A stretch of 64,000 nucleotides of DNA from Xanthobacteraceae bacterium (GTDB lineage: Bacteria; Pseudomonadota; Alphaproteobacteria; Rhizobiales; Xanthobacteraceae), in contig JARLIY010000132.1 in assembly GCA_031291475.1 (NCBI GenBank), positions 62,001-126,000 on the forward strand. Direction: 5' to 3'. Shown piece after piece: positions 36,132 to 45,526 of the stretch. The stretch's first letter is position 1, and every line of letters begins with the position of its first letter. The translations under genes were made by a program, and so were the position numbers. The notes under the pieces are model-generated. The model searched no databases and was not told the origin of the DNA. It saw only the letters and a list, made by a program, of their open reading frames with translations.

Positions 36132-36365
36132 TTAATGGCCGGCGAGCATGTCATTGACGCGCTTCTTGACGAGTTTATGCCGCGCATAAAGCGACATCTC
36201 CTCGAAGTGCGCCTGCTCCTTGACCTGCGCCCGGCATTTGGCGGTGGCGTCCTTCGTCGCGTCCGACGCCGGCGCGGCCGCGGCCGGCGTGACCACGAAT
36301 GCAGTGCCGCTCATCAGAACCACGGCGAGAATGCCGGCGGATAACGCGGTGACCAATCGAGACAT
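36132..36365 (-). CDS. small exported protein
   Basis: A 77-residue protein with a signal peptide (LVTALSAGILAVVLMSGTAFVVTPAAAA) and a mature part of about 45 residues with one Cys and a helix (CRAQVKEQAHFEEMSLYARHKLVKKRV). The family is not recognised. It converges on the SDR gene. Confidence 0.6.
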   Translation of the reverse strand: MSRLVTALSAGILAVVLMSGTAFVVTPAAAAPASDATKDATAKCRAQVKEQAHFEEMSLYARHKLVKKRVNDMLAGH

Positions 36366-36518
36366 AATGCGAGCTCTTTATGTTCGCGATGTTCGCGGAT
36401 TGCGAAGACTGACGTTTGCCGGTCAGCTTCCGGCGCGAAATATCCAAATATGTTTCTTGTTCGTCAAGCTGGCTGGCTTCGTGCGCCGGTCATTCATATT
36501 TGAAATGCAGAAATTCAT

Positions 36519-37514
36519 TCACAAAACTGTCGCAAATCGCCCGCGGTCATGCGGCGCTGAAAAATTCAATTGCGGCCCGAGCGGCACGATTCGCGTCGGA
36601 TTGATTGCGGTCATGCTCATGTAATAGTGCCGCTTGATGTGATCCAAATTCACCGTGTCGGCGATGCCGGGCACCTGGTAAAGCTCGCGCAGGTAATTCC
36701 ACAAATTCGGATAATCGACGATCCGCCGCACATTGCACTTGAAGTGGCCGTAGTAGACCGCGTCAAAGCGCACGAGCGTCGTGAACAGCCGCCAATCGCC
36801 TTCGGTCAAACGCGCACCGGCGAGATAGCGCTGGTGCGAGAGAATGTCATCAATCCAGTCGAGCGCCGCAAATACCGCGTGGCAGCCCTCTTCGTAGGCG
36901 GCTTGCGTGGTGGCGAAGCCGGCGCGATAGACGCCGATATTCACGTCGTTATAGACCCGCGCGTTGATGCGATCGATTTCGGCGCGCAGATCGTCCGGAT
37001 AATAATCGGCGCGATCGTTGGTCAGCGTGGCGAAAGCCGAATTGAGCATGCGGATGATTTCCGGCGACTCGTTATTGACGATGGTGCGCCGCTTTTTATC
37101 CCAGAGCAACGGCACGGAAACGCGGCCGGTGTAACGCGCATCGGCCAAGAGATAGATCTCGCCGAGCCGGCGCTTGCCGTTGACCGTGTCGGCGGTGGTG
37201 CCGGGCCCGCTGCCGAACTGCCAACCCTGCTCGCCCATGACCGGGTCGAGGACCGAGATCGAGATCACACTTTCGAGTTCCTTGAGCTTGCGGAAGATCA
37301 CCGTGCGGTGCGCGTAGGGACAAGCGAGCGAGACGTAGAGGTGATAGCGATCGCGCTCGGCGGCAAAGCCGCCCTCGCCGGAGGGTCCGGGGCTGCCGTC
37401 CGGTGTGACCCAATTGCGGAAAACGGGCGCGGTGGGCACGAAGCGCCCGTCGGTCGCGGAGGTGTCGTACCACTCGCTGTGCCAAACGCCGTCGACGAAA
37501 AGCCCGTGCGCCAT
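36519..37514 (-). CDS. yqjG: glutathionyl-hydroquinone reductase (Xi-class GST)
   Basis: Reduces glutathionyl-hydroquinones to hydroquinones in the cytoplasm. The 331-residue length and motif SLACPYAHRTVIFRKLKELE, with the catalytic Cys in CPYAHR, match the YqjG/ECM4 class. VGGQ-type features are replaced by VPLLWDKKRRTIVNNESPEIIRML, and the C-terminal helical domain has LTEGDWRLFTTLVRFDAVYYGHFKCN. ATG 37514 (MAHGLFVDGVWHSEWYD) is the family start; upstream in-frame sequence runs into the divergent oxidoreductase gene. Confidence 0.92.
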   Translation of the reverse strand: MAHGLFVDGVWHSEWYDTSATDGRFVPTAPVFRNWVTPDGSPGPSGEGGFAAERDRYHLYVSLACPYAHRTVIFRKLKELESVISISVLDPVMGEQGWQFGSGPGTTADTVNGKRRLGEIYLLADARYTGRVSVPLLWDKKRRTIVNNESPEIIRMLNSAFATLTNDRADYYPDDLRAEIDRINARVYNDVNIGVYRAGFATTQAAYEEGCHAVFAALDWIDDILSHQRYLAGARLTEGDWRLFTTLVRFDAVYYGHFKCNVRRIVDYPNLWNYLRELYQVPGIADTVNLDHIKRHYYMSMTAINPTRIVPLGPQLNFSAPHDRGRFATVL

Positions 37515-37600
37515 GGTGAACCACCCCGACAATCCAGCGTAGCCCAGATTGAGCCGCATATGTAGGATGTTGCCGGGATGAAGCGAACGCCAAGAAAGCG

Positions 37601-38521
37601 ATGAAAGCAATCTTTATTGAAAAATTCGGCGGCCCGGAGGTCCTGCGCTACGGCGACCTGCCGGACCCGGTCGCGGCGCCGGGCGAGGTCGTCGTCGACG
37701 TGGTGGCGGCAAGCATCAACGCGGCCGATTGGAAGGTGCGCGCTGGCGAATATTCGCAAGCGAAATTCCCGCTGATCCTCGGTCGGGATTTTTCCGGCCT
37801 CGTCGCCGCGGCTGGCGCCGGCGTCGACGATCTGAAAATCGGCGACGCCGTGTTCGGCGTCGTTGACGCCGGCCGCGAGGGCGCCTACGCCGAAAAACTC
37901 GCCATCAAGGCCGCGATCATCGCCAGGAAGCCCGATACGCTGCCGCACGTCGAGGCCGCCGCTTTGGCGCTGACCGGCCTCACGGCGATCAGAACCATCG
38001 AGGACACATTGAAGCTTCGACGCGGCGAGACGATCCTCATTCAAGGCGGCGCCGGCGGGGTCGGGGGATTCGCCATTCAGCTTGCTAAGCACATCGGCGC
38101 CCGCGTCATCACCACCACCAGCGTGGCGAATCTGTCCTATGTGCTTGGCCTCGGCGCCGACGAAGTCATCGATTACAACGCCCAGGATTTTACCCGCGTG
38201 GTGAGCGGCTGCGACGCCGTGTTCGATACGGTCGGAGGCGACGTGGCGCAAAAATCCTTTGCCGTGCTCAAACCTGGCGGCCGTGCCGCCTTCATCGCCT
38301 CCGGCGCGCAGGCGCCAAAGCCCGAGCGCAGCGACGTGACGGCGTTGCGGCCGGCCGTAGGCCGCGCCCGCGCGCCGCTCGAACGTATCGTCCATCTGGT
38401 AACCAGCGGCGTCGTGCGCCCGCCCGAGATCAAGCTCTATCGCCTATCCGGGGCCGCCGAGGCCCATCGCGTCAGCGAAGGGCGGCATTTCCGTGGCAAG
38501 CTGGTCTTTAAGGTGCGGTGA
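37601..38521 (+). CDS. NADP-dependent quinone oxidoreductase-like protein (zinc-less MDR)
   Basis: A 306-residue medium-chain dehydrogenase of the quinone oxidoreductase type. GGPEVLRYGDLPDP opens the GroES-like domain, and the nucleotide motif is IQGGAGGVGGFAIQLAKHIGARVI. The GHDFAG-type segment is LILGRDFSGLVAAAG, and structural zinc cysteines are absent. It probably reduces quinones or enones with NADPH. It is divergent from the glutathionyl-hydroquinone reductase gene, so the pair may serve quinone detoxification together. Confidence 0.88.
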   Translation: MKAIFIEKFGGPEVLRYGDLPDPVAAPGEVVVDVVAASINAADWKVRAGEYSQAKFPLILGRDFSGLVAAAGAGVDDLKIGDAVFGVVDAGREGAYAEKLAIKAAIIARKPDTLPHVEAAALALTGLTAIRTIEDTLKLRRGETILIQGGAGGVGGFAIQLAKHIGARVITTTSVANLSYVLGLGADEVIDYNAQDFTRVVSGCDAVFDTVGGDVAQKSFAVLKPGGRAAFIASGAQAPKPERSDVTALRPAVGRARAPLERIVHLVTSGVVRPPEIKLYRLSGAAEAHRVSEGRHFRGKLVFKVR

Positions 38522-38594
38522 GACGCGATACGGGCGAAAATTCAAGCTCGAAAGTCGAGCAAGCCAAACTGCGTCCGTGCTATCCTTTCGCACT

Positions 38595-38840
38595 ATGAGA
38601 CGTGAGACTTTCGCGGTTGCCGATATTTACGTGCCGATCAAACGGCGCGCCACGCTCGAGCAAAGGCGCGTGGACGAAATTGCCGCCAGCATGCTCGATA
38701 GCGGGCAGCTAACGCCGATCTTGGTGCGGCCGGACGGTGCACGTTTCGTGCTGGTTGAGGGCCTGCACCGGCTGGAGGCCGCCAAGGCGCTCGGCGAGAA
38801 AACCATCGTCGGGTTCCGCGTTAACGCGCGTAAGCACTGA
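38595..38840 (+). CDS. small ParB/Srx-fold protein
   Basis: An 81-residue single ParB N-terminal-like domain: VADIYVPIKRRATLEQRRVDEIAASMLDSGQLTPILVRPDG, then FVLVEGLHRLEAAKALGEKTIVGF with the GxHRxxA-type signature. Chromosome-partition ParB is three to four times longer and has a DNA-binding part, so this is not parB. Stand-alone ParB/Srx domains include nucleases and CTPases. Start at ATG 38595. Confidence 0.75.
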   Translation: MRRETFAVADIYVPIKRRATLEQRRVDEIAASMLDSGQLTPILVRPDGARFVLVEGLHRLEAAKALGEKTIVGFRVNARKH

Positions 38841-38915
38841 GATCACGTGCGGAAACTGCTGGCGGTTGACGCCGGAAACGCCTACATAAGAGCTTCCCCC
38901 ACAAAGGAGCAACGA

Positions 38916-39176
38916 ATGGCCCCGCGCCAAATCAAATTGCCTGCGAAGGACGATTCCGAAAAAGACGTCGAGGAGGTGTTCTCGCAGCGTAAGCGGCCGG
39001 AGAGCGGCCGGTATCTGCTTCAGGTCGACCGGCAGACCAAGGGTTCCTACAAGACCTCGGAAGCCGCTCAATCGGCGGCACTCGAAATAAAGACCGCCTT
39101 TCCGGTCGTCCAGGTGTCGGTCTACGACAGCGTCGACAACACCAACACCGTGGTGGAGCCGCCCGCGGCTTCGTGA
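38916..39176 (+). CDS. conserved small protein, unknown function
   Basis: An 86-residue hydrophilic protein (MAPRQIKLPAKDDSEKD) with an AAAGGAG ribosome site close to ATG 38916. The C-terminal half reads like one alpha/beta unit (YLLQVDRQTKGSYKTSEAAQSAALEIKTAFPVVQVSVYD). The function is unknown. It is one of several small genes on the plus strand between 38595 and 39905. Confidence 0.65.
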   Translation: MAPRQIKLPAKDDSEKDVEEVFSQRKRPESGRYLLQVDRQTKGSYKTSEAAQSAALEIKTAFPVVQVSVYDSVDNTNTVVEPPAAS

Positions 39177-39240
39177 CGAAATGCCGCCGCGCGATCTCGG
39201 CGACGCCGCACGAGATGCGGTCGAAAGGACCTAAAGTTCC

Positions 39241-39642
39241 ATGACCACCCATCACTTTCATGCGGTCATCTGGATCGATCACCGGGAGGCTCGCGTGTTT
39301 CATTTCAGCCCGACGGACGTCGAACGGCTGGTGTTGCACCCCGACCATCCGACGCGGCACATCCATCATAAGGCCAACTCCATCGGCAGCGGGCATGCCG
39401 CGGACGATCACAACTTCTTTCAGGCGATCGCCGGCGCGGTAGCCGACGCCGGCGCGGTTCTCGTTACCGGCCCCGGCAACGCAAAGAACGCGCTGGTCAA
39501 GCACATCGACCAGCACGATCCGAAGCTGATGAAGACCATCGCCGGTGTCGAAACCGTCGATCATCCGAGCGACGCCCAGCTCGTCGCCTTCGCCCGGCAT
39601 TACTTCAAGGCCGAGGACCGGATGCTGCCGCAGCGGCAATAG
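39241..39642 (+). CDS. eRF1 domain 3-like 'translational machinery' protein
   Basis: A 133-residue protein (MTTHHFHAVIWIDHREARVF) with an alpha/beta layout like domain 3 of eRF1/Pelota/ribosomal L7Ae relatives: FFQAIAGAVADAGAVLVTGPGNAKNALVKHIDQH and VETVDHPSDAQLVAFARHYF. Database proteins of this type carry the label translational machinery protein, without shown activity. It is His-rich in the first half. Any role in ribosome rescue is inference only. Confidence 0.68.
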   Translation: MTTHHFHAVIWIDHREARVFHFSPTDVERLVLHPDHPTRHIHHKANSIGSGHAADDHNFFQAIAGAVADAGAVLVTGPGNAKNALVKHIDQHDPKLMKTIAGVETVDHPSDAQLVAFARHYFKAEDRMLPQRQ

Positions 39643-39710
39643 GCCATTTTATTTTCAAATAACCGCCGTTTCGGGCCCATCTGTCGATTATCTGTGATAA
39701 CGTTTTTGCC

Positions 39711-39905
39711 ATGATCGAGCACTCCGATTTTTCCGTGGTCGTCAAGCATCGGGCGCCGCCGCCGAAATGCTGGCGATGGGAGATTTATCGCGCCGGCAGA
39801 ACGAGCCCGATTGAGCACTCCGAGATTCTTTTCGAATCCATGACGGAAGCCAACCGTGCCGGAAAAGTCGCGCTGCGGCTATTGTTGAGCGAGTGCCCCG
39901 ACTGA
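39711..39905 (+). CDS. hypothetical small protein
   Basis: A 64-residue protein (MIEHSDFSVVVKHRAPPPKC) with a WRWEIYRAGRTSPIEHSEILFES segment that looks like a small beta-sheet domain followed by a helix (MTEANRAGKVALRLLLS). Composition is coding-like. The family is not recognised. Confidence 0.5.
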   Translation: MIEHSDFSVVVKHRAPPPKCWRWEIYRAGRTSPIEHSEILFESMTEANRAGKVALRLLLSECPD

Positions 39906-39943
39906 CGGCGTCACCGTCCTCCTCAACCCTTGCATAGCGCGGA

Positions 39944-40138
39944 CTAGCCCTTTGGGCCCTTTGAACTGAGATTTTCGGTCTCGTCTTTCCACGGCAGCTG
40001 ATCGAAGGGCGGTTGGTAGCCGCGGGCGCGATAGCGGTCTTCCGGCAAATCGATCTCTTGATGCTCGTCGTATTTGACGCGGGCGCTATGCTGATCGCCC
40101 CAGCCGTTTTGCTCCCGGTAAATGCCTCGTGGTTCCAT
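39944..40138 (-). CDS. hypothetical small protein
   Basis: A 64-residue hydrophilic protein (MEPRGIYREQNGWGDQHSAR) rich in charged and aromatic residues, without a signal peptide. It is probably intrinsically disordered. It is divergent from the DUF336 gene with 124 bases between. Confidence 0.5.
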   Translation of the reverse strand: MEPRGIYREQNGWGDQHSARVKYDEHQEIDLPEDRYRARGYQPPFDQLPWKDETENLSSKGPKG

Positions 40139-40262
40139 CAGCCCAGCCTATAGAGCCGCACGCTTCGGCGCCACCGCTTGGGCACGGTCCTGACGGCGGG
40201 GCCGGATTCCGCTAGTCTGCCAAGCCGTGCCCAAGAGAAACGGCAAATAAAGGGAGGATCTC

Positions 40263-40766
40263 ATGTCATCGGCCGAGCTTCGTCTCGCCACCATCGCTGC
40301 CGCTTCAGCCTGCGTCTTCGCCTGGGCCGCGCCCGCGGATGCGCAACTGCTCGACCATAAGGACCTGACCGCTTCCATCGCCATGACCATCGCGCAGACC
40401 GCGATCGAGACCTGCAAGGCCAACGGCTATGCCGTGTCGGCGACCGTGGTCGGAAGGAACGGCGAGATCATCGTCCAGGTGCGCGGCGACAACACCCCGC
40501 CGCACACCATGGAGAACAGCTTCCGCAAAGCTTACACCGCGCGCACCTTGCGCAGCCCCTCCGGCACACTGGCCGAGCGGGTAAAAGCCGATCCGACGCT
40601 TCCCTTCATCCACCTCTCCAACATCATCGCCTTCCAGGGGGCGTTGCCGATCAAGGTCGGCGACGAGACGATCGGCGCGGCCGGCGCTTCGGGCGCGCCC
40701 GGCGGCGAGAAAGACGAGGCCTGCATCAAGGCCGGGCTCGACAAGGTTGCCGAGCAGCTGAAGTAG
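40263..40766 (+). CDS. exported GlcG/HbpS-type heme-binding domain protein (DUF336)
   Basis: A 167-residue protein with a signal peptide (ATIAAASACVFAWAAPADA) followed by a single GlcG/HbpS domain: MTIAQTAIETCKANGYAVSATVVGRNGEIIVQVRGDNTPPHTMENSFRKAYTARTL, then LPIKVGDETIGAAGASGAPGGEKDEACIKAGLDKV. The family binds heme or acts with oxidoreductases; here the exported form suggests a periplasmic role. A GGGAGG site precedes ATG 40263. Confidence 0.82.
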   Translation: MSSAELRLATIAAASACVFAWAAPADAQLLDHKDLTASIAMTIAQTAIETCKANGYAVSATVVGRNGEIIVQVRGDNTPPHTMENSFRKAYTARTLRSPSGTLAERVKADPTLPFIHLSNIIAFQGALPIKVGDETIGAAGASGAPGGEKDEACIKAGLDKVAEQLK

Positions 40767-40795
40767 CGCCGTGTCGCGAAGAGGCCGCTCGGCAT

Positions 40796-43636
40796 TCAAC
40801 GCGAGGCGCCGCGTTGGGACGCGGGATGCACGCGGCGCGGCTTGCCAGCCGCCGCGCGCCGCGGCGCGCCGGGAGGCATCGAAGCCGCGGCCTGCCAGCG
40901 CAGGATGCTGCCGCTGCGCAGAAGCGGCAGAATGTCTTCTGCCGGCATCGGCGGCGCAAAGTAGTATCCTTGCGCCTGCCGGCATCCCCACGCGTGCAGC
41001 AATCGCAACTGGTCCGCCGTTTCCACCCCTTCGGCCATAACGCCGATGCCAAGCTCGCGCGCCAGGCCGATCGCTGCCTTGACGATCGCCGTGTCGTTGG
41101 GCTCGATGCCGATATCCTTGACGAATTCCTGCGCGATTTTGATCCGATCGACCGGAAAGCGCCGAAGATAGAGCAGCGAGGAATAGCCCGTGCCGAAATC
41201 GTCGATCGCGATTCTCAACCCGCGGGCGCGGAGCCGCTCGATAACGTTGTCGGGTCCGCTTGAAGTCCCGATCAGTGCGGTTTCCGTCATCTCGATTTCG
41301 AGCGCTCCGGGCGGGAGCCCGGTCTCCGCCAGCGCCGCCTCGATTTTGCTTTCCAGCTCGCGAGGCGCCTTGAACTGAAGCGCCGAAACATTGATCGCAA
41401 GCGGAGGCAGCGCGACGCCGCTTTCCAGCCATTGCCGCGCCTGCCGGCAAGCCGCGAGCAAAACCCAGTTTCCCAGTGTGACGATGAGGCCGCTGCGCTC
41501 CGCCGCCGGCAGGAACTGGCTGGGCGAGAGCACACCCCGGGCCGGATGATTCCAGCGCACCAGCGCCTCCAGTCCGACCAGCCGGCTGGTCTCCATATCC
41601 ACTTGCGGCTGGTACACCAGGAACAGCTGGCCCGCCGCGATGCCGGCCTGCAGTTCGGACGTCAGGGCAACCCGTTTGCGCACTTCCGCGTCCATGGCGT
41701 CGGTGAAGAACCGATAGGTGTGCCGGCCTTCCGATTTGGCCCGATAAAGCGCGACATCGGCGTGCGCGAGCAGCGCCTCGGCATTCGGATCGTCCGGCTC
41801 GTAGGGCGCGATGCCGATGCTGACCCCGGAATGGATCTGGTTGCCGTCGAGCAGGAACGGCTCGTTCATGATCTGCAGAATCTTGTCCGCCAGGACTCCG
41901 GCATCTGTCGGATCTCCGGCGTCCGACATCAGCAACGCGAATTCGTCTCCGCCAAAGCGGGCGAGCGTGTCGATCGCTCGCACGTTCGCCCGCAGCCGTT
42001 CGGCGACGGACTGTAGCAACCGATCTCCGATCGGGTGTCCCAATGTGTCGTTGACGTCCTTGAAATGATCGAGGTCGAGATAAAGAACAGCGAATCCGTG
42101 CTCGCCTCGCTGCACGCGCTCGATCGCCCGGGCTACCTCCGCGACGAATACGCCGCGATTGGCCAAGCCGGTAAGGAGATCGAACTGCGCCATCCGCTTG
42201 AGCTGATCTTCCGCCTCCTTGCGCTGCGAAATTTCGCGGGCGGCCGAGAGCAGGAATTCCCGTCCGCCAAAGGTTGCCCGGCGAAGCGAGATTTCGAGCC
42301 AAAACAGGCGACCATCCTTGGTCTTGGCACGCCAGTCGAACGTTTGCGGCGTCCCGGATCGCGCCTTTTGCATCTTGGAGAACAAGTTCTCGGTGAGGTA
42401 TGGCGGTTGGTTCTCGGAGTGATCGCCGATTTTGAGCTTGAGCATCTCGTCGCGGGTATAGCCGAGCATCTCGCAAGCCCGCTGATTGACCTCGACGACC
42501 GCGCCCGTGTCGAAATCATGCACGAATATGAGGTCATTGACGGAGTCGAATATGGTGCGGAAGCGCTCCTCGCTCTCCCGCAATGCCGACTGCGCCTGTT
42601 TGAGATCGGTGACGTCCAGCACCGAATCGAGCAGGCCGATCATTTCACCGGACTCCGAGCGGTAGGGAAAACAATTCACGAGCCAATGCCGCTCGCCATA
42701 GGGAGGCTTGGGCGACTTGCCTGTCATTTCGGCATTCATGACCGGCTCACCACGTTCCAAAATCGGTTGGTGCATTGCAATGATGCCGTCGGCCAAACGA
42801 GGAATGACTTCGCGCAACGTGCGGCCTATCGCCGCCTCCACGGTCACCCCACTCATCTCAGCCAGGTGCTCGTTGATCCGAATGAAGCGAAAGTCATTGT
42901 CCAGGAGAGAAAGACCGACCGGTGAATTTCGATAAATCTGTTCGATTTCGCCAAGCAGGGCTTTGCTCTTTGTTACGGCGGCTTGCAACTCACTATTGGC
43001 GGCGGTCTGGTCGAGCCTCAGCAGCAAATTCTCCACGATCCAGCGGTTGATGTAACGGCCCATCAAGGCGACGACCGCGACATAGGCCGCCAGCATCAGG
43101 CTCATCGCGATCGAGACGCGATCGCCCTTTGCGAAATAACAAACAACTTGTGGAATCGTGGCGGGCAGCGCGAAGGCGTAAAAGGCCGGCAAATACGCCG
43201 ATTGCTGGAAGACCGCGCCGACCGTCATCCCACCGAGAACGAATGTGACGACGACGTTGGCGACCGGATCGGGCGATATGAAGACGGCTGATGCGCAGAG
43301 GCCCCATAGGCAACCCGTCACCGCGGCGCCGACGGTAAAACGCCTGGCCCAATCGTCCTCGTCGTGCCCGCTGTCGTGCGGTTGCCGCAGATAGCGTGCC
43401 CGATCGGCGAAACGCACGCTCACGACGACGCAGAACAACCCGATCCAGAGCAGGAGTATCCACGCCGGATAAGCTTGCCAGAGTACCACGGCAAGGATCG
43501 ATGCGTTGATCGGGTTGACCAGCATGATCGCAGGCGCGTGATAGAGCGCCTTGATCTGCTCGGCGCGCACCGCCGCCTGGAACTCCGGTTGGTTCGGGGC
43601 AGTCGGGCCGCGCTCGATGGGGACGTCGTTGCGCAT
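40796..43636 (-). CDS. membrane PAS-PAS-GGDEF-EAL cyclic-di-GMP protein
   Basis: A protein of about 946 residues. The N-terminal membrane region covers residues about 30-195. Two PAS domains follow: NSPVGLSLLDNDFRFIRINE, and RTIFDSVNDLIFVHDFDTG with its PAC tail. The GGDEF domain has intact FGGDEFALLMS, and the EAL domain has LEALVRWNHP, INVSALQF, IEMTETALI, IDDFGTGYSSLLYL, AEGVETADQ and CRQAQGYYFAPPMP. Both enzymatic halves look competent. ATG 43636 was preferred to a TTG at 43672. It ends in a basic proline-rich tail. Confidence 0.92.
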   Translation of the reverse strand: MRNDVPIERGPTAPNQPEFQAAVRAEQIKALYHAPAIMLVNPINASILAVVLWQAYPAWILLLWIGLFCVVVSVRFADRARYLRQPHDSGHDEDDWARRFTVGAAVTGCLWGLCASAVFISPDPVANVVVTFVLGGMTVGAVFQQSAYLPAFYAFALPATIPQVVCYFAKGDRVSIAMSLMLAAYVAVVALMGRYINRWIVENLLLRLDQTAANSELQAAVTKSKALLGEIEQIYRNSPVGLSLLDNDFRFIRINEHLAEMSGVTVEAAIGRTLREVIPRLADGIIAMHQPILERGEPVMNAEMTGKSPKPPYGERHWLVNCFPYRSESGEMIGLLDSVLDVTDLKQAQSALRESEERFRTIFDSVNDLIFVHDFDTGAVVEVNQRACEMLGYTRDEMLKLKIGDHSENQPPYLTENLFSKMQKARSGTPQTFDWRAKTKDGRLFWLEISLRRATFGGREFLLSAAREISQRKEAEDQLKRMAQFDLLTGLANRGVFVAEVARAIERVQRGEHGFAVLYLDLDHFKDVNDTLGHPIGDRLLQSVAERLRANVRAIDTLARFGGDEFALLMSDAGDPTDAGVLADKILQIMNEPFLLDGNQIHSGVSIGIAPYEPDDPNAEALLAHADVALYRAKSEGRHTYRFFTDAMDAEVRKRVALTSELQAGIAAGQLFLVYQPQVDMETSRLVGLEALVRWNHPARGVLSPSQFLPAAERSGLIVTLGNWVLLAACRQARQWLESGVALPPLAINVSALQFKAPRELESKIEAALAETGLPPGALEIEMTETALIGTSSGPDNVIERLRARGLRIAIDDFGTGYSSLLYLRRFPVDRIKIAQEFVKDIGIEPNDTAIVKAAIGLARELGIGVMAEGVETADQLRLLHAWGCRQAQGYYFAPPMPAEDILPLLRSGSILRWQAAASMPPGAPRRAAAGKPRRVHPASQRGASR

Positions 43637-43858
43637 AAGATCCACGCAGGCTCGGCGTGCGCCATCCGACAATTCGTCATGGCAGACGACGCGAGCGCCA
43701 AATGAGTAGACCGGCGCAGTTAATTATCGCGCAAATAGCAGTTAGGTAATTTACCCGACTGCCGTCTTATAGTTTACAAAAGCTCTTACGAAACAAACAA
43801 TTCCGGTTACTGATCGCGCCGTCCTTTCCGCGCCGGGTGCATGGCGCGGCGGCGACGG

Positions 43859-45469
43859 CTAGAGCGGCGGGTCGAGCACGCTGTCGCGCCTGAACGCGAG
43901 GCTTTCCTCCTCCAGATCGAGCTCGCGTTCGATGCGCCGGCGCGCTTCGTCGGTGATCTGGCCCTGCTGCAGCAGCCGGTAGATATATTCACGCTCGGCA
44001 GCGATCAGCTCCGCCCGCAGCTCCGCCGCCGCCGCGGCGGCCCTGAGCCCGTCCTTGGAATTGCGCGGTAGCTGCCCGGCATGATGCGCGTGGCGCGCGC
44101 GCAGGATCGCCAGCACCTCTTCGGGCACTTTGCCGTCGGCCGAAAGCCGCTTGACGCGGTCTTGCGCCATGTTGAGCGCCTCCAGCCGCGCGGTGATCTC
44201 GGCATCCTGTTCCCGCCGGCGCTCGTCCTCGGCGTCGTGCGGCAAAGCGAGCCAGCGCACGATGCCGGGCAGCATCAGGCCCTGGCCGATCAGCGTGACG
44301 ACGATGACGCCGAAGGTGATGAACAGAATGAGATCGCGGTCCGGGAAGGTCGCGGCGCTCAGCGTCGTGAACGGAACGGCCAGCGCCGCGGCAAGCGAAA
44401 CGACACCGCGCACGCCCACAAAGCCGAGCAGGAAACTCCATTGCCAGGGCGGCAGCGGATCGCGGCGGCGCAGCGACGGGCTCAGCCAACGCGGCAGATA
44501 GACCGACGGATAGACCCAGACAAACCGCGCCACGACGATCACGGCGACGGTGACCAGCACGGCGACGCCAAGATCACGTAGCGAAACCGCATTCGAGCGA
44601 TCGAGCAGCGCGCGCGTCTCCATGCCGGTCACGAGGAAGATGAAGCCTTCGAGGTAATAGACGATCAGGTCCCAGAAGAAGATTCCCTGCAGCCGGGTCG
44701 CCGCCGGGATGAGCAGCGGTCCGTTCCAGCTCACGAACAGGCCGGCGGCCATGGTCGCCAGCACGCCCGAGCCGCCGAGATGCTGCGGCACCAGAAACGC
44801 CGCGTAAGGCGTCATCAGCGACAGCGTGATCTCGACGCGGGCATTACGCGCCCAGCGGCGCAGGCGCAGGCTGACCCAGCCGACGCCGATGCCGTAGGCG
44901 ATTTCGCCGACGACGATGAGGGCGAATTCTCCGGCGGCCTGCGTGAAGGAGAACAGGCCGGTGACGACCGTGGCGACGGCGAAACGGTAAAGGATCAAAG
45001 CGGTGGCGTCATTGGCGAGGCCCTCGCCGTCGAGCACGAGGATGAGCCGGCGCGGTAGGCCGAGACGGCGGACGATGGCGAGCGGGGCGACCGCGTCGGT
45101 CGGCGCCACGATGGCGCCGAGCACGAAGCCGACGGCGAGCGGCATCCCGAGCGCGACATGCGCGACCACCGCCACCGCGCAAGTGGTGAAGACGACGCAA
45201 CCGAAGGCGAGCAGCGTGATCGGCCGCAGGTTGAAACGGAACTCGCGCCAGCTCATGGCGACGCCGGCCGAATAGATCAACGGCGGCAGGATGCCGAGCA
45301 GCACCAGTTCCGGCGCCAGTTCGATGCGCGGCAGGCCGGGAATAAGGGCAACCGCGATGCCGGCGACGACGAGAAGAATGGACGGCGCGGTGTTGAGCCG
45401 CCGCGCCACGACGGCGACCACAACCAGCACCGCGAGCAGAAACAGGATGACTTCGATCGTCGCCGTCAT
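43859..45469 (-). CDS. Na+/H+ antiporter, CPA1 family
   Basis: A 536-residue antiporter with about twelve membrane segments and the CPA1 core. LGAIVAPTDAVAPLAIVRRLGLPRRLILVLDGEGLANDATALILYRFAV carries the ND pair of NhaP-type exchangers, and FVGVRGVVSLAAALAVPF matches the conserved arginine segment. A cytoplasmic C-terminal tail of about 140 residues is charged and helical. It would move Na+ or K+ against protons across the inner membrane. Confidence 0.9.
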   Translation of the reverse strand: MTATIEVILFLLAVLVVVAVVARRLNTAPSILLVVAGIAVALIPGLPRIELAPELVLLGILPPLIYSAGVAMSWREFRFNLRPITLLAFGCVVFTTCAVAVVAHVALGMPLAVGFVLGAIVAPTDAVAPLAIVRRLGLPRRLILVLDGEGLANDATALILYRFAVATVVTGLFSFTQAAGEFALIVVGEIAYGIGVGWVSLRLRRWARNARVEITLSLMTPYAAFLVPQHLGGSGVLATMAAGLFVSWNGPLLIPAATRLQGIFFWDLIVYYLEGFIFLVTGMETRALLDRSNAVSLRDLGVAVLVTVAVIVVARFVWVYPSVYLPRWLSPSLRRRDPLPPWQWSFLLGFVGVRGVVSLAAALAVPFTTLSAATFPDRDLILFITFGVIVVTLIGQGLMLPGIVRWLALPHDAEDERRREQDAEITARLEALNMAQDRVKRLSADGKVPEEVLAILRARHAHHAGQLPRNSKDGLRAAAAAAELRAELIAAEREYIYRLLQQGQITDEARRRIERELDLEEESLAFRRDSVLDPPL

Positions 45470-45526
45470 GGCTCACATCGCCGAGGCTCGCAATGGGGTC
45501 ACACGATGCCGGATATGTGCGAGCGG

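Noticed and set aside
38595-38840. Chromosome partition parB
   Set aside because: Only 81 residues, with no helix-turn-helix or dimer domain and no parA or parS nearby.
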